Assembly: GCF_037126465.1 (NCBI RefSeq)
Contig: NC_088210.1
Span: forward strand, 27,429,511-27,493,510
Direction: 5' to 3'
DNA length: 64,000 bases
Origin: Ornithodoros turicata
Lineage: Eukaryota > Arthropoda > Arachnida > Ixodida > Argasidae
The first letter of the stretch is position 1; every line of letters begins with the position of its first letter. The position numbers and the translations under genes were made by a program. Positions 50,156 to 59,520 of this stretch are shown here, one piece after another. Below the pieces are notes generated by a model, which saw only the letters and a program-made list of their open reading frames with translations, ran no database searches and had not been told where the DNA came from.

Positions 50156-53100
50156 TCAGACCAGTATGCCACACGGCCGCCAGAGAGTCTTTGCTGTGAC
50201 ACACTCTCGTAGCACATGGTCACTATTCTCCTCCGCGCCGCAGTTGGAACATGAGGGACTGCTGAGAAGACCCCACCTGGCCAGTTTGTCTTTCGTTGGC
50301 AATATGTGCCAACTTGCTTTCCAGAAAAAATCGCTCACTTCACTGTTCAGACCAGTGGGCTGCCTTCCCTTCTTGAACCTGCCCAAGTGCGCGTCACCTT
50401 CTTCGATGCTCTTTTTGTGGAAGAGTTCTTCGCATAAGCGAGAAACTGAGGCGAGTCGAGGGTCCGGATCAGGCACAGCTTCCTGTAAACGATTGAATAT
50501 CTGGACTACCTTTTTGTAAATCAATGGTGGTTCTTCAACCGCCGGACATCTGTTTCCGAGTCCACGCGGCACTAGTACTCTCCTTGATGGTCCTAGCCAG
50601 AACAGTACCAGCGGCCGAGCAGGGGAGTCAACTCGTTCCAGAATGTGCAGTACTCCTTTCATGGCAAAGATAGAGGAATACATCTCGATACACGGAAAGC
50701 TCCAGCCACCTTCTGACTTAGGCCATCGCAAGATGTCCCGTGGTAACCAGTGTTTTCTTCCGTTCCAGAAGAAACGAAATACGAGAGAGTTGATTTTAGC
50801 TGTGATTCTGGCTGGGGGATACATGATGCGGGCAGCATACCACAACTTGCTACAGAACACAGACTTGATCAAGAACACCCGTTCTTGGAAAGAGAAGTTG
50901 AACTGCTGGGCCACTTCAATTTGTCCAGCAAGTTTCTCCAATATCACGATCCAGTTTCGCTCGCTGGCTCCGGCTTGTGTGAAAAGCACGCCGAGGATGT
51001 TTATTTCTGGGGTGTATGATATGTCTGGAGGAAGTGGCTCTCTGAAACCCGCCACCGTAAGCGCCTTTGACTTTCGTAAATTCAGCTGGGCTCCCGATAG
51101 TTTTCCATACTGCCGAAAAATCTCGAACATGTGTGTTACACTGTCGCTGTCCCTTAGAAATAAAACGATGTCATCCGCATAGGCAGATATTTTAACTTCT
51201 CCAGTCCCAGGGAGAGGAAACCCATTGATGCGTGCAGATAGCGCAACATTACGAACAAATGGCTCGAGACTGATTATAAAAAGCATGGGAGACAGCGGGC
51301 ATCCTTGTCTGACCCCTCTTGTGACTCTAAAAGGGGCTGATACTTCTGCATTGACGACGATTTCTGAAGATATATCGCTGTATAGGTTTTTCACCCACTC
51401 AGTGAACCTGGGAGGAAAACCAAAACACTGCAGCACCCACAGAAGGTAGTCATGCTCCACTCTGTCAAAAGCCTTCTTTTGGTCCAGGGACAGCAAAACA
51501 CCAGCTTGACCACTCGAGTTCATATAGGCTAACATGTCTCTCATAAGTGTAAGGCTTTCGAAGATGTTTCTACCTTGCACTCCACATGTCTGGTAAGGGC
51601 TTATGATAAACGGAAGAACTGACGCCAACCTCCTGGCAAGCACTGTGCTCAGAATTTTGCTGTCGACGTTCAGGAGCGTTATTGGCCTCCACGCGCCAGG
51701 GTCTGATGGATCACTGTTTCCTTCCTTTGGTAACAAAATCACCTGACCACGTTTGAAGGAATCTGGCATGACACCAGATGTTAGAATTTCATTCAACAGG
51801 GTTACCAGACCCTTTCCTATAACCGGCCAGAAAGACTTATAGAACTCTATGGGAAACCCATCTGGCCCTGGAGCCGATCCTGTCTTCATGGCTTGGATGG
51901 TTTCGTATACTTCATAGGCCGTGGTTGGTACAGTAAGCGGGGTATGGTACTCTGCCGGCACTTGATGAAGATTTGAACAAAAACCCTCTGCACTAGGCGG
52001 GGGCCATTCTCCTTGCCGTTCAGTCTTGAACAGATCTTCAAAAAAACCAGTGAACCGAGCTAGTATCTCTTCCTGGTCATATGTAAGGGAATCATCATCA
52101 CGGCGAACGCACTCAATTCTGCGCCGTACATTGTGACCAATTTCAGCATTGTGAACATAGCGCAGCATGTCTTTGTTTTGGATCGGGCAATTACGACTTC
52201 GCAGGATACAAGATGCCTTGGTAAGCCATTGCAAGGTGCGTCTCTGCTCCATTAGCAGTTGGTGCAGATTGTCTTGTGCCAGTAGAGTAGCTGCGCCACC
52301 TCTTTTTATTATCTTAATATATGTTCTTATGGTTTTGAGTTTGGCAATGTACTTTGCTTTCTTGTCTTTGCCGGCTTGTACGCACGCTTGTCGCCATTGG
52401 TCCTTACAGTCATCCCAACGTCTGGATAAGTTTTCACTTGCCGCTAACGTGGTGGTTATAACACCTGTTAGGGATTGTACGGCATCCGGCTCCCGTAATA
52501 CCGAAGTATCAAAACGCCAGAAGTGTTCTTGAAAAGGCTGAATTTGAAATCCTATAAGTTCAACTAGCACAGGGAAATGATCTGAGACGTGGCCTGCGGC
52601 AGCTGGAAACATCAAGACTTCACAGCCTGAAACATTCTGTGATAAGCAGTCGGAGACGTAAAAACGATCCAGTCGTGAGAGTGATGTCCCGCGGGACCAT
52701 GTGTGACAGAACGTATTCGGGTGCACCAAATCCCAGCAGTCCTTCAATTTGAATTGCGCAACCAGCTGGCGGAGTTCACGCGCGTGCCAAGCTGGCCGTA
52801 ACGCCCCTTGGCCTCGTGTGTCTTTGTTTGCGTCCAGGACACAGTTGAAGTCGCCGCCCAAAATCACGGGGTGGGGGTCGAGCAGAAACACATCGAGTTC
52901 TTTGAAGAAACTGTTGGCATGTCCTTGACGAGCTGGAGCGTACACATTGATTATGCGCACTTTATCCGAACCAATTATAAACTCAACGGAAATAACGCGG
53001 CCTTCCGTGTCACTTGTGAAAGTGCATCTCGACACCAATTGATGCCGAAGAACAACGAGTGCAACCCCTTGTGATCTTCGAGTCGCAAGAGAGAAGAAAA

Positions 53101-53272
53101 CTTTCACATTATGGTGATTCTCGAATTCTACAACGTCACTCCATTTCATGAAGTTCGTTTCTTGAACAAGCACAATGTCGCATCCTTGAGCACGGGCTAG
53201 TTGTAGGACGGTGTGCTGTTTGGTGTCGCTTCTGAACCCTTGTGCATTTAACGTTAGTATTCTTACTGACAT
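50156..53272 (-). CDS. LINE ORF2: endonuclease and reverse transcriptase
   Basis: This protein would nick target DNA and copy the element RNA there. I chose the ATG at 53272 (MSVRILTLNAQGF) because the endonuclease fold starts at once and it lies 25 bp past the ORF1 stop. An in-frame ATG at 53317 would overlap ORF1. The N-terminal 235 residues are an apurinic-type endonuclease with LVQETN, GGDFN, SRLDRFY and VSDHFP. Reverse transcriptase follows with GSAPGPDGFPIEFY, WRPITLLNVDSKIL, LSLDQKKAFDRVEHDYLLWV, RGVRQGCPLSP and the YADD active site near residue 698 (about 51170-51184). Near the end is a zinc motif CSNCGAEENSDHVLREC. At 1,038 residues it is somewhat shorter than many Tx1 proteins, ending soon after the zinc motif. 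No internal stops. Confidence 0.92.
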   Translation of the reverse strand: MSVRILTLNAQGFRSDTKQHTVLQLARAQGCDIVLVQETNFMKWSDVVEFENHHNVKVFFSLATRRSQGVALVVLRHQLVSRCTFTSDTEGRVISVEFIIGSDKVRIINVYAPARQGHANSFFKELDVFLLDPHPVILGGDFNCVLDANKDTRGQGALRPAWHARELRQLVAQFKLKDCWDLVHPNTFCHTWSRGTSLSRLDRFYVSDCLSQNVSGCEVLMFPAAAGHVSDHFPVLVELIGFQIQPFQEHFWRFDTSVLREPDAVQSLTGVITTTLAASENLSRRWDDCKDQWRQACVQAGKDKKAKYIAKLKTIRTYIKIIKRGGAATLLAQDNLHQLLMEQRRTLQWLTKASCILRSRNCPIQNKDMLRYVHNAEIGHNVRRRIECVRRDDDSLTYDQEEILARFTGFFEDLFKTERQGEWPPPSAEGFCSNLHQVPAEYHTPLTVPTTAYEVYETIQAMKTGSAPGPDGFPIEFYKSFWPVIGKGLVTLLNEILTSGVMPDSFKRGQVILLPKEGNSDPSDPGAWRPITLLNVDSKILSTVLARRLASVLPFIISPYQTCGVQGRNIFESLTLMRDMLAYMNSSGQAGVLLSLDQKKAFDRVEHDYLLWVLQCFGFPPRFTEWVKNLYSDISSEIVVNAEVSAPFRVTRGVRQGCPLSPMLFIISLEPFVRNVALSARINGFPLPGTGEVKISAYADDIVLFLRDSDSVTHMFEIFRQYGKLSGAQLNLRKSKALTVAGFREPLPPDISYTPEINILGVLFTQAGASERNWIVILEKLAGQIEVAQQFNFSFQERVFLIKSVFCSKLWYAARIMYPPARITAKINSLVFRFFWNGRKHWLPRDILRWPKSEGGWSFPCIEMYSSIFAMKGVLHILERVDSPARPLVLFWLGPSRRVLVPRGLGNRCPAVEEPPLIYKKVVQIFNRLQEAVPDPDPRLASVSRLCEELFHKKSIEEGDAHLGRFKKGRQPTGLNSEVSDFFWKASWHILPTKDKLARWGLLSSPSCSNCGAEENSDHVLRECVTAKTLWRPCGILV

Positions 53273-53297
53273 AAAAAGGAAAAGAAACATGACGCTT

Positions 53298-54587
53298 TTA
53301 GTCTGTAGAATCATCACTAGTTTCTGAAGAGCTGCCTACTTTCATTCTCTTGCTGCTTACTGGACCTGAGGCTGACGACGATGAATCGCGATCACTTTGC
53401 TGTTGCAGTGTAAGTTTAGTTACGCCATTTTCTTCAGGATTAGCGTTGTCTAATGTACCACTTTTCCGGTCGTTAGCAACACCTCGTGCTACGTTTAACC
53501 TTTTGACAGCTAATGACGCAGGCCGCTCTAGTCGTTGGGCTACTGGATGACCACTGGTGGTTGAAACTTGAGGGGGCGGCAACTCCAAGGGATGTCCTAT
53601 GTCGTTTCCGCCAAGCTGTACCGGATCCTCAACCTTTTTCTCTGCTTCGAAGTTGGTAGGGCTGATTTCAAACTCATTGTCTTCATCCAACATTGACGAA
53701 GACTCACCATGGCTGTCTATGGCTTCGCCGTAAATAGTTGTGCTGTCGGTTTCCTCCCCACAGTTCCCTGATTTAAGGTCGTCATCCACAAAGTTATCGA
53801 TCGAAAGTTCAGGAGCACCAGCCGTAACCGACGCCACTATGTTTCCTTCCTGAAGCTCTTGACCAGGTGTTTGCTGCTGCAGAACCTCACTGCCATCGTT
53901 GTTTGTCTGCTTTGCGGACACAGCTTCAGCAAAAGTTTTACGCCTGGTGCAGTCTGCCGTGGCATGATCCTTCTTGCATTTCCGGCAGCGACTTTCACAC
54001 TCCGAGACTTCATGGCCAAAGTTGGAGCATCTCCCACAGAAAGGTTCTTTGCAGTCTGACCGGAAATGTCCAGCTTGCTTGCACCTGCTACAGACTCGTT
54101 GGACACCATGGTAGTCACATGTCACACGGTATCCCATAACTCTAATAAAGTTGGGAACAGGATTGTCGTGTCTCATTTGTATTTGTACAACACGGTGCCC
54201 GTTCCTTACTGAAGGCCTGTCGACTGTGAATGACCTCTCCAATTTGACGATCTCCCCATGCGGGGCTAGTGCTCGTAACAAGTACTCATCGGGGACAAAT
54301 CCAGGTAGGTGCATGCAGGTTACCCGGACAAGACGTGGACCAAGCGACTCTAGAGCTGACTCCTTGCCGCAGATGACTATGCCACCCCGAGCGAAAAGCT
54401 TGCTCAGGGCAGCTGACGAGAAGACGGTAACTTGAAACAAGGCACCGCCTTGATGCTGGACCATGTAGACCTGGTCCAGGCCGACTACTTCCGCCGCGCC
54501 GTCGGCGACGTCAACCAGAGATGCTTCGACGGGAGCCCTCACGTTAAACGCCAGGGCTTTTGTCGGACAGAAGTTCGACGATGCCAT
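53298..54587 (-). CDS. LINE ORF1: RNA-binding CCHC protein
   Basis: 429 residues, predicted to coat the element RNA. Residues about 87-160 (LVRVTCMHLPGFVPDEYLLR, GYRVTCDYHGVQRVC) look like the RRM-like domain that precedes the knuckles in Tx1-type ORF1 proteins. Three knuckles follow: C166-C179 (CSRCKQAGHFRSDC), C184-C197 (CGRCSNFGHEVSEC) and C201-C213, the last with a shortened CX2CX3HX4C spacing. The C-terminal half is acidic and Ser-rich, without a clear fold, ending in a basic/Ser tail. The start is the first ATG of the frame. The stop lies 25 bp before the chosen ORF2 start, which suggests reinitiation. Confidence 0.9.
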   Translation of the reverse strand: MASSNFCPTKALAFNVRAPVEASLVDVADGAAEVVGLDQVYMVQHQGGALFQVTVFSSAALSKLFARGGIVICGKESALESLGPRLVRVTCMHLPGFVPDEYLLRALAPHGEIVKLERSFTVDRPSVRNGHRVVQIQMRHDNPVPNFIRVMGYRVTCDYHGVQRVCSRCKQAGHFRSDCKEPFCGRCSNFGHEVSECESRCRKCKKDHATADCTRRKTFAEAVSAKQTNNDGSEVLQQQTPGQELQEGNIVASVTAGAPELSIDNFVDDDLKSGNCGEETDSTTIYGEAIDSHGESSSMLDEDNEFEISPTNFEAEKKVEDPVQLGGNDIGHPLELPPPQVSTTSGHPVAQRLERPASLAVKRLNVARGVANDRKSGTLDNANPEENGVTKLTLQQQSDRDSSSSASGPVSSKRMKVGSSSETSDDSTD

Positions 54588-54775
54588 TGTGAGAACTCCA
54601 CCTCCAGGGTCCCGACGGCGAGTCAGAACCCAGGTTCAGAGCTCACAGGGCTCTTACGAATCCTTAAGAATGGGCGAGATAAGCCTAAATCAGAGCAGTG
54701 AACAAAACACGTCGTCTTCACTCGATGACGATGACGATGATGATAGCTATGTATTTACATCCATGTTGGTACCAC

Positions 54776-55249
54776 ACTCTTAGAAATGAACTTCACAGCG
54801 TAGCACGCTCCAATCCAACCATCATCTCGAATGATATCCTACCTGATGTTTACCCTGATTTGTTGAAAGCGGGAGGCGTACGCCTTTTTTGTGACAATTA
54901 TGAACAGCATAAATGCCACAAAAAAGGCGTACGCCTCCCGTTTTCAACAAATCAGGGCCGATAACGATATCATTCGAGAGATGATGGTTGGCTAAGAGCG
55001 TGCTACGCGGTGAACTTCATTTTTAAGAGGTACCCGGGTTCGAATCCCGGTGCCGGCTGTGCTGTCTGGGGTTTTTCCTGGGTTTTCCTCAGACGCTTTC
55101 AGACATATGTCAGCACAGTTCCCTTAGAAGTCGGCCCAGGACGCACATTCCCCCAGGGCGTCAGTCGTGACGTTGCCCACATACGTGAGGCCGACAACGG
55201 CAAGCCCTATCGCCATCACCACCACCACCACCACCATTTTTAAGAGTGC
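54776..55249. mobile_element. CACTCTTAAAA MITE split by a SINE
   Basis: ACTCTTAGAAATGAACTTCA starts the left arm; the GGCGTACGCC pair lies at 54864-54932; the right arm reaches CTTCATTTTTAAGAG at 55029. There a SINE interrupts, and TTTTTAAGAGTGCA resumes at 55237. It lies 50 bp beyond the 5' end of the LINE. Confidence 0.9.
55030..55235 (+). mobile_element. tRNA-derived SINE, copy 3, with 11-bp duplication
   Basis: It starts at the B box (GGTTCGAATCCCGGTGCCGG), followed by CTGTGCTGTCTGGGGTTTTT, CAGACGCTTTCAGACATATG, GTCGGCCCAGGACGCACATT and GAGGCCGACAACGGCAAGCC, ending in an ACC-repeat tail. ATTTTTAAGAG occurs exactly on both sides (55019-55029, 55236-55246) as the target duplication. The A-box half is absent, so this copy was either 5'-truncated or belongs to a short subfamily. 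Confidence 0.92.
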
Positions 55250-55289
55250 AATACATAGCTAACCGCTATCCCTTGTTCCAGAGTCACCC

Positions 55290-55528
55290 TACACTGCTAA
55301 AGCAACTTCACCACATAGCACGCTCTTAGCCAACCGTCATTCTGAATCATATGACTCCGTGTCCTTATTTGCTGAAAATAGAAGGAGGCGCCTATCTGTG
55401 ATACATTATGCTTGTCCCAGATAGGCTCCTCCCCCTGATTTGAACGAATCGTGACACAGAATGATATCATTCGGTATGGTGGTTGGCTAGGAGCGTGCTA
55501 TGTGGTGAAGTTCTATTGTAACAGTGTA
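55290..55528. mobile_element. CACTCTTAAAA MITE, diverged copy
   Basis: TACACTGCTAAAGCAACTTC to TTGTAACAGTGTA, with the family's CATAGCACGCTCTTAGCCAA and GTTGGCTAGGAGCGTGCTAT blocks. The centre differs: GGCGCCTATCTGTGA and CCCAGATAGGCTCCTCC replace the GGCGTACGCC pair, so it may be a subfamily. Confidence 0.75.
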
Positions 55529-55554
55529 TGGCATACAGCGAGTGTCCCTTGCAG

Positions 55555-55807
55555 TACACTCTTAAAAATGAGCTTCACCGCATAGCACGCTCTTAGCCAA
55601 CCACCATCTCGAATGATACCATTATCTGCCCTGATTTGTCGAAAACGGGAGGTGTACGCCTGTTTTGTGACACTTATGCTGTTCATAATTGTCACAGAAA
55701 AGGCGTACGCCTCCCGTTTTCGACAAATCACGGCAGATAACGATATCATTCGAGATGATGGTTGGCTAGGAGCGTGCTATGTGGTGAAGTTCATTTTTAA
55801 GAGTGTG
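55555..55807. mobile_element. CACTCTTAAAA MITE, near-consensus copy
   Basis: This is the best example of the family. About 251 bp with two arms of roughly 115 bp that are nearly perfect inverses: CACTCTTAAAAATGAGCTTC, CGCATAGCACGCTCTTAGCC, ATCTCGAATGATACCATTAT, CTGCCCTGATTTGTCGAAAA, GGAGGTGTACGCC, then a short centre (CTTATGCTGTTCATAATTG). TA precedes the left CACTC, while TG follows the right end. Inverse frames of 70-80 codons appear on both strands only because of the palindrome. Confidence 0.9.
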
Positions 55808-57221
55808 CGCTTCAAAAATCAGCTACAGTGAAGTGTGAATGAAAATGAAAGTTACGCAAAACGCACGACACAGACGCATTGAGAAAGGTACTACTCAAGA
55901 AAGAATATGTGTGAAGACCCTCTAAAAGCCTGCAGCCAAATAATGTGCTAATGGACGACCGAGGAGGATCACCGTGCCGTTCCAGTCATCCTCCCGTACA
56001 CACCATCATCGACTTTGTCACGAACCGTTTCGCGCTACTTTTTCGCTTTTTGCAAAACGTCGCCGGCGTTGTTCGCCTTTTACCCTGATGATGTTACACG
56101 GAAACACGTTCACGCGACGTTGTACAAGGAATTACCGCGCGACTTGCGTGCGAAGCGCGAGACAGGAACTGGACGCCGATCGGCGCGTACGCGGATCCGG
56201 ATTCTTGCGGTGCGTGGCGTCGCCTTCATCACGCTGAACATCGAGAGTTCGGGACACCCCGACATTATTTTCCGTATCAAAATGTCGTTAACGGCCACGT
56301 CGTGAATTTATCGGAATCGTCCTCGCACACCTATCATTATGTGTGAGACGAAAGCCCCACTGAATGCCGCTTCGAAAAAAAAAAAGACTCTCTGCAGTCG
56401 ATAGATAGCTGCGGGTGTCACGCGTTTGTCTGCGTCTCTCGCGAGAGAGTGGCCAATGACAGCTAGGTCCGGGGCCATTGACCAATCGCGATGCACGACC
56501 ACAATGGCGTCAAGATGTCTCCTCCTTCATATTTTTTTATTTTTATTTGCTTCTTATACTGCCGCAGACGTTGGCGTCCTTTTGTAAAGACACCGAACAA
56601 AAGACGGCATCCTCCTCCGAGTCGATGGGAGACATGTTCGCCTTTCACAGCGCCGCCTCGTTCAGGACCTATTTTGATTCTCTCTTTTGATTCTCTCGGA
56701 AATAGAAAAAAAAAAAAAAAAAGACGACGAGGTTTTGTCTTGCAGATATTTCGTCGTCGTTGGAGTTGTACGGCAGCAGCGATATAGCAGGCAGCAGGTG
56801 TGGCTTGGGAGTGTCGCAGATGGCATACTTGCTCTCGTGACAGTTGCTCGAATAGAAGGTTTTATGCGTTCTGCCGACAAAAAAAAAAAAAAAAAAAAAA
56901 CACTCGTGTGTACTACATGGCGTGGGTGTCACCGAACTTCTCAGCGCTTACTGGTTCGAAAAGAGCTGCCGCGACGCCTGACAGTGTAAATGATGTATAC
57001 GCTAATTTATCATTTCATTGTGCAGGCCGAGAAGAATGCATTTAGCTGCCGCGAAAGCGCTCCTGTTTGTGCGCACGGAGTTTGTAAAGTGCGTATGCAA
57101 GCTGTTTGGTTTACACGGATGTGTTTGCTCAAGCTGACGTGAAGTGGTTTGCGCTACAACTTATGCCAAGTTGTGCGTTATGCCTCCCAAGTTACGCCGA
57201 ATAAATGTGAAAGATGGTTAC
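55808..57221. other. No gene seen; CpG-rich patch
   Basis: 56030-56310 is rich in CG dinucleotides and has frames of about 90 codons in two registers, with no domain. Poly-A runs lie at 56706-56722 and 56880-56900. It could hold a promoter, but nothing specific supports that. Confidence 0.35.
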
Positions 57222-57312
57222 CTATCTTGGCCCAATATTGAACCAACATTGGCAATACCGGCCCAACATTGGTCCAATTTTGGACCAATATTGGGCTAAG
57301 ATGTTGTGCTGC
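57222..57312. repeat. CCAATATTGG palindrome cluster
   Basis: Units such as GGCCCAATATTG, CCAACATTGG and GGACCAATATTGGG, ending with the inverse of CAGCAGCACAACATCTTAGC, the same end as the 18381-18477 element. It is immediately followed by a SINE. Confidence 0.55.
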
Positions 57313-57315
57313 TGA

Positions 57316-57512
57316 AAGCGCTCGCCGTTGTTGGCCTCACAGAGGTGAGAAACGAGCCGAACTGTGACGGCACATGTCTGGCAGCGTGTGAGGAAAACCC
57401 AGGAAAAACCCCCGACAGCGCAGCCGGCACCGAGATTCGAACCCGGCTACCTCCCAGTCTCGACGTGACATGGCCAGCACGCTAACCACTCGGCGTTGCG
57501 AGCTGGTTAATA
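57316..57512 (-). mobile_element. tRNA-derived SINE, copy 4, full head
   Basis: On the minus strand it begins near CCAGCTCGCAACGCCGAGTG and GTTAGCGTGCTGGCC (A-box region), has GCCGGGTTCGAATCTCGGTG (B box), then CGGCTGCGCTGTCGGGGGTT, and ends CTGTGAGGCCAACAACGGCG. This copy shows the tRNA-like 5' half that the plus-strand copies lack, and confirms a tRNA origin. The middle GTCGGCCCAGGACGC block seen elsewhere is missing. Confidence 0.8.
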
Positions 57513-59153
57513 ACAGCGAGCTGGAGATAATAGACGCCCTGACATCACGGCAGACGTCCCCACCAATGAGGCAGCGCGAGAGAGGTCACGTGCTTTCGAC
57601 TACCGACGGGAATGGCCGAGGCCCTCGGCTCCTCTGACGTCAGAGCGTGAAGCGTACGTGTGTTCAAGGGTTTATATATCACCAAGTACGACACGTATAG
57701 AACAATAATTCTTTCTCTCTCTTTTTCCCCCTCAATACTGTGGCGTGCAATACAATGTCTGCATGATAAAACGATACCCATATATCAAACTGTCAAAACC
57801 CCTTTTAAACGATACTAGTTCACGTTGGAAACAGTCTTCAAAAGGTTCAAAGATACAGTGCACTAGAATGCTGCAGTGACGTTGACCAGCACTCCTTCGG
57901 GGGAAACTACGAACGTAAATACATCTGACCTTTATGCTTCTAGTACAACAGAAATCTAAAAATACAACGCAATGCCCCTTGTCCACCTATACTTCACCCA
58001 ATAGGACGTCTCTTAACGGTTTTCGTCAAAGCCTCGTTTGCCGAACATGCACCCGGAATGTTCCATTAGGCTTGTAGCCTTCGTAGACACCGAAGGGAAA
58101 CAGGTCAACAGAACCCGCTTTGGACATACATTGAAAAACGTTGCTCAGCTTCAATGGATAGTGCTTGTCTCGAACCATTCAATGCATCTAGAACCGGACA
58201 GCGCTGCACATCATAAGCGACCAAGAAAAAAGAAAAAACAGAAAAAGACGGTCGTCCACCAGGCACCTGACGCCGTTGTTGGACCGTCCCATCAACAACG
58301 GAGGACGCCTGTGACCGCGATGACCACGTCACGACACGACCATTGGGCATTGGCCAAACGACATTCAAGAAGTCGCTGTCTGAACATCCGCGAAACAAAA
58401 AGCTCTCTCGCAGCATGAACAAGAAGACGACGAACAAGAGGGACGGCCCCAAATTGAATTCCAGGAAACAAGCAGCAAGAATAACGAAATTGGTACTTTG
58501 GTCGAAAGAAAAAGACACGCTAAGCACCGATACGAGTGCCTTCGGTCGCTTCGGTCGGGTGTCATTTTGCCGGAACGATCGACCGGCGACGATCATGAGC
58601 TGCACACGAGCATCCTTTGTGTTGTCCTCTGTCGTTAAAAGCCAAAAAAAAAAAAAAAAAGGGAGTTGCTTTCTTTCGAGCTCTTATTGCATTACGCGCG
58701 CGTCTTGGAAGACGTCCGCGGACAATGGAGGACGCGCTGGAGGGGACGTCTCGGACATGATATTCTTATTACAGGGTGGCAGCGGAGGAGGTGTGTCATT
58801 ATACGCAGGCCTGTCCCTTTGTATGTCCCACTGACGGACGGGGGGAAGACTGTTTCCGGGATGTCTCGCGGGGATGATGCCGCAGGAATGACATACGCGC
58901 CGACCATTCCGGAACTGGACTGCACGACGTGGATGATGTGCCTGACTTTAGGGTGGGTGTATTGTGTGCGGACGCCAGGGGCATGCAGAAGCATTTCATT
59001 TTTCCGTCGTGCAACTGTGTCTATGGACGGGCTTGACATCACTTGATGCCAGTGAGGGTAACGTTGTGGTGAAGCTCTGTCGAACGGCGTTTGTCCTCCG
59101 TAATATCAACGAAATTGATGACAAAATGCTCGGAAGGAAGTTACAAAGGCTAT
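57513..59153. other. No gene seen
   Basis: Frames of 110-166 codons overlap on both strands at 58038-58834 without a recognisable domain. A poly-A run lies at 58643-58660. Confidence 0.4.
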
Positions 59154-59154
59154 C

Positions 59155-59520
59155 TTATTTTTATTTATTTATTTTATTTATTTATTTATTTATACTACTA
59201 GCCTACAAGGCTGTTGTAGGAGTGGCATAAAAAAAGGAGAGAGAGGGAGAAAAAAAAGAAAGAAAACAGATGACAAACGGTACAGTGGCGAAAAGTACTA
59301 ACAATCAGCAATGGTACAGAGACATCTTAGAGGCCTAGAGGTTTAAACCGCCAACCAACTTGGTGAACTCTTCAAGGGAAGTCGCATTAACAGCGTCATA
59401 AGAAATATTATTCAATTGATCAATGCAATAGGGGAAGAAAGAGTGCTTGAAGCAATCTGTGAAGCACAGTGACTGTTGATAAGTTTTGTTGCGTCGTTAT
59501 TATTTAGCTTCTAAGTAGAA
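59155..59520 (-). repeat. Candidate retroposon 3' end with AAAT tail
   Basis: On the minus strand a unique segment leads into CCTACAACAGCCTTGTAGGC, TAGTAGTATA and then a run of AAAT units (59155-59192 inverse). An AAAT tail directly after unique sequence is typical of non-LTR retroposons. No coding domain is visible. Confidence 0.4.

Larger units (their letters stand above)
50086..54723 (-). mobile_element. L1/Tx1-type non-LTR retrotransposon
   Basis: Both ORFs are open, about 135 bp of 5' leader precedes ORF1, and about 70 bp follows ORF2 with AATAAA near its end. GATGATGAT (50077-50085) flanks the 3' end and GATGACGATGACGATGATGA (54724-54743) the 5' end, so the element seems to have entered a GAT microsatellite. 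ORF1 with three CCHC knuckles plus an APE-type endonuclease and an L1-like reverse transcriptase point to the Tx1 branch of the L1 superfamily. It looks full length or nearly so. Confidence 0.88.

Noticed and set aside
50643..52532. Plus-strand frames of 75-180 codons opposite LINE ORF2
   Set aside because: They are antisense shadows of the reverse-transcriptase frame.
55513..55831. Pairs of similar 60-80 codon frames on both strands (also at 47560-47781, 63380-63589 and 63510-63749)
   Set aside because: They are by-products of the palindromic MITE: both strands read the same sequence. There is no independent coding evidence.
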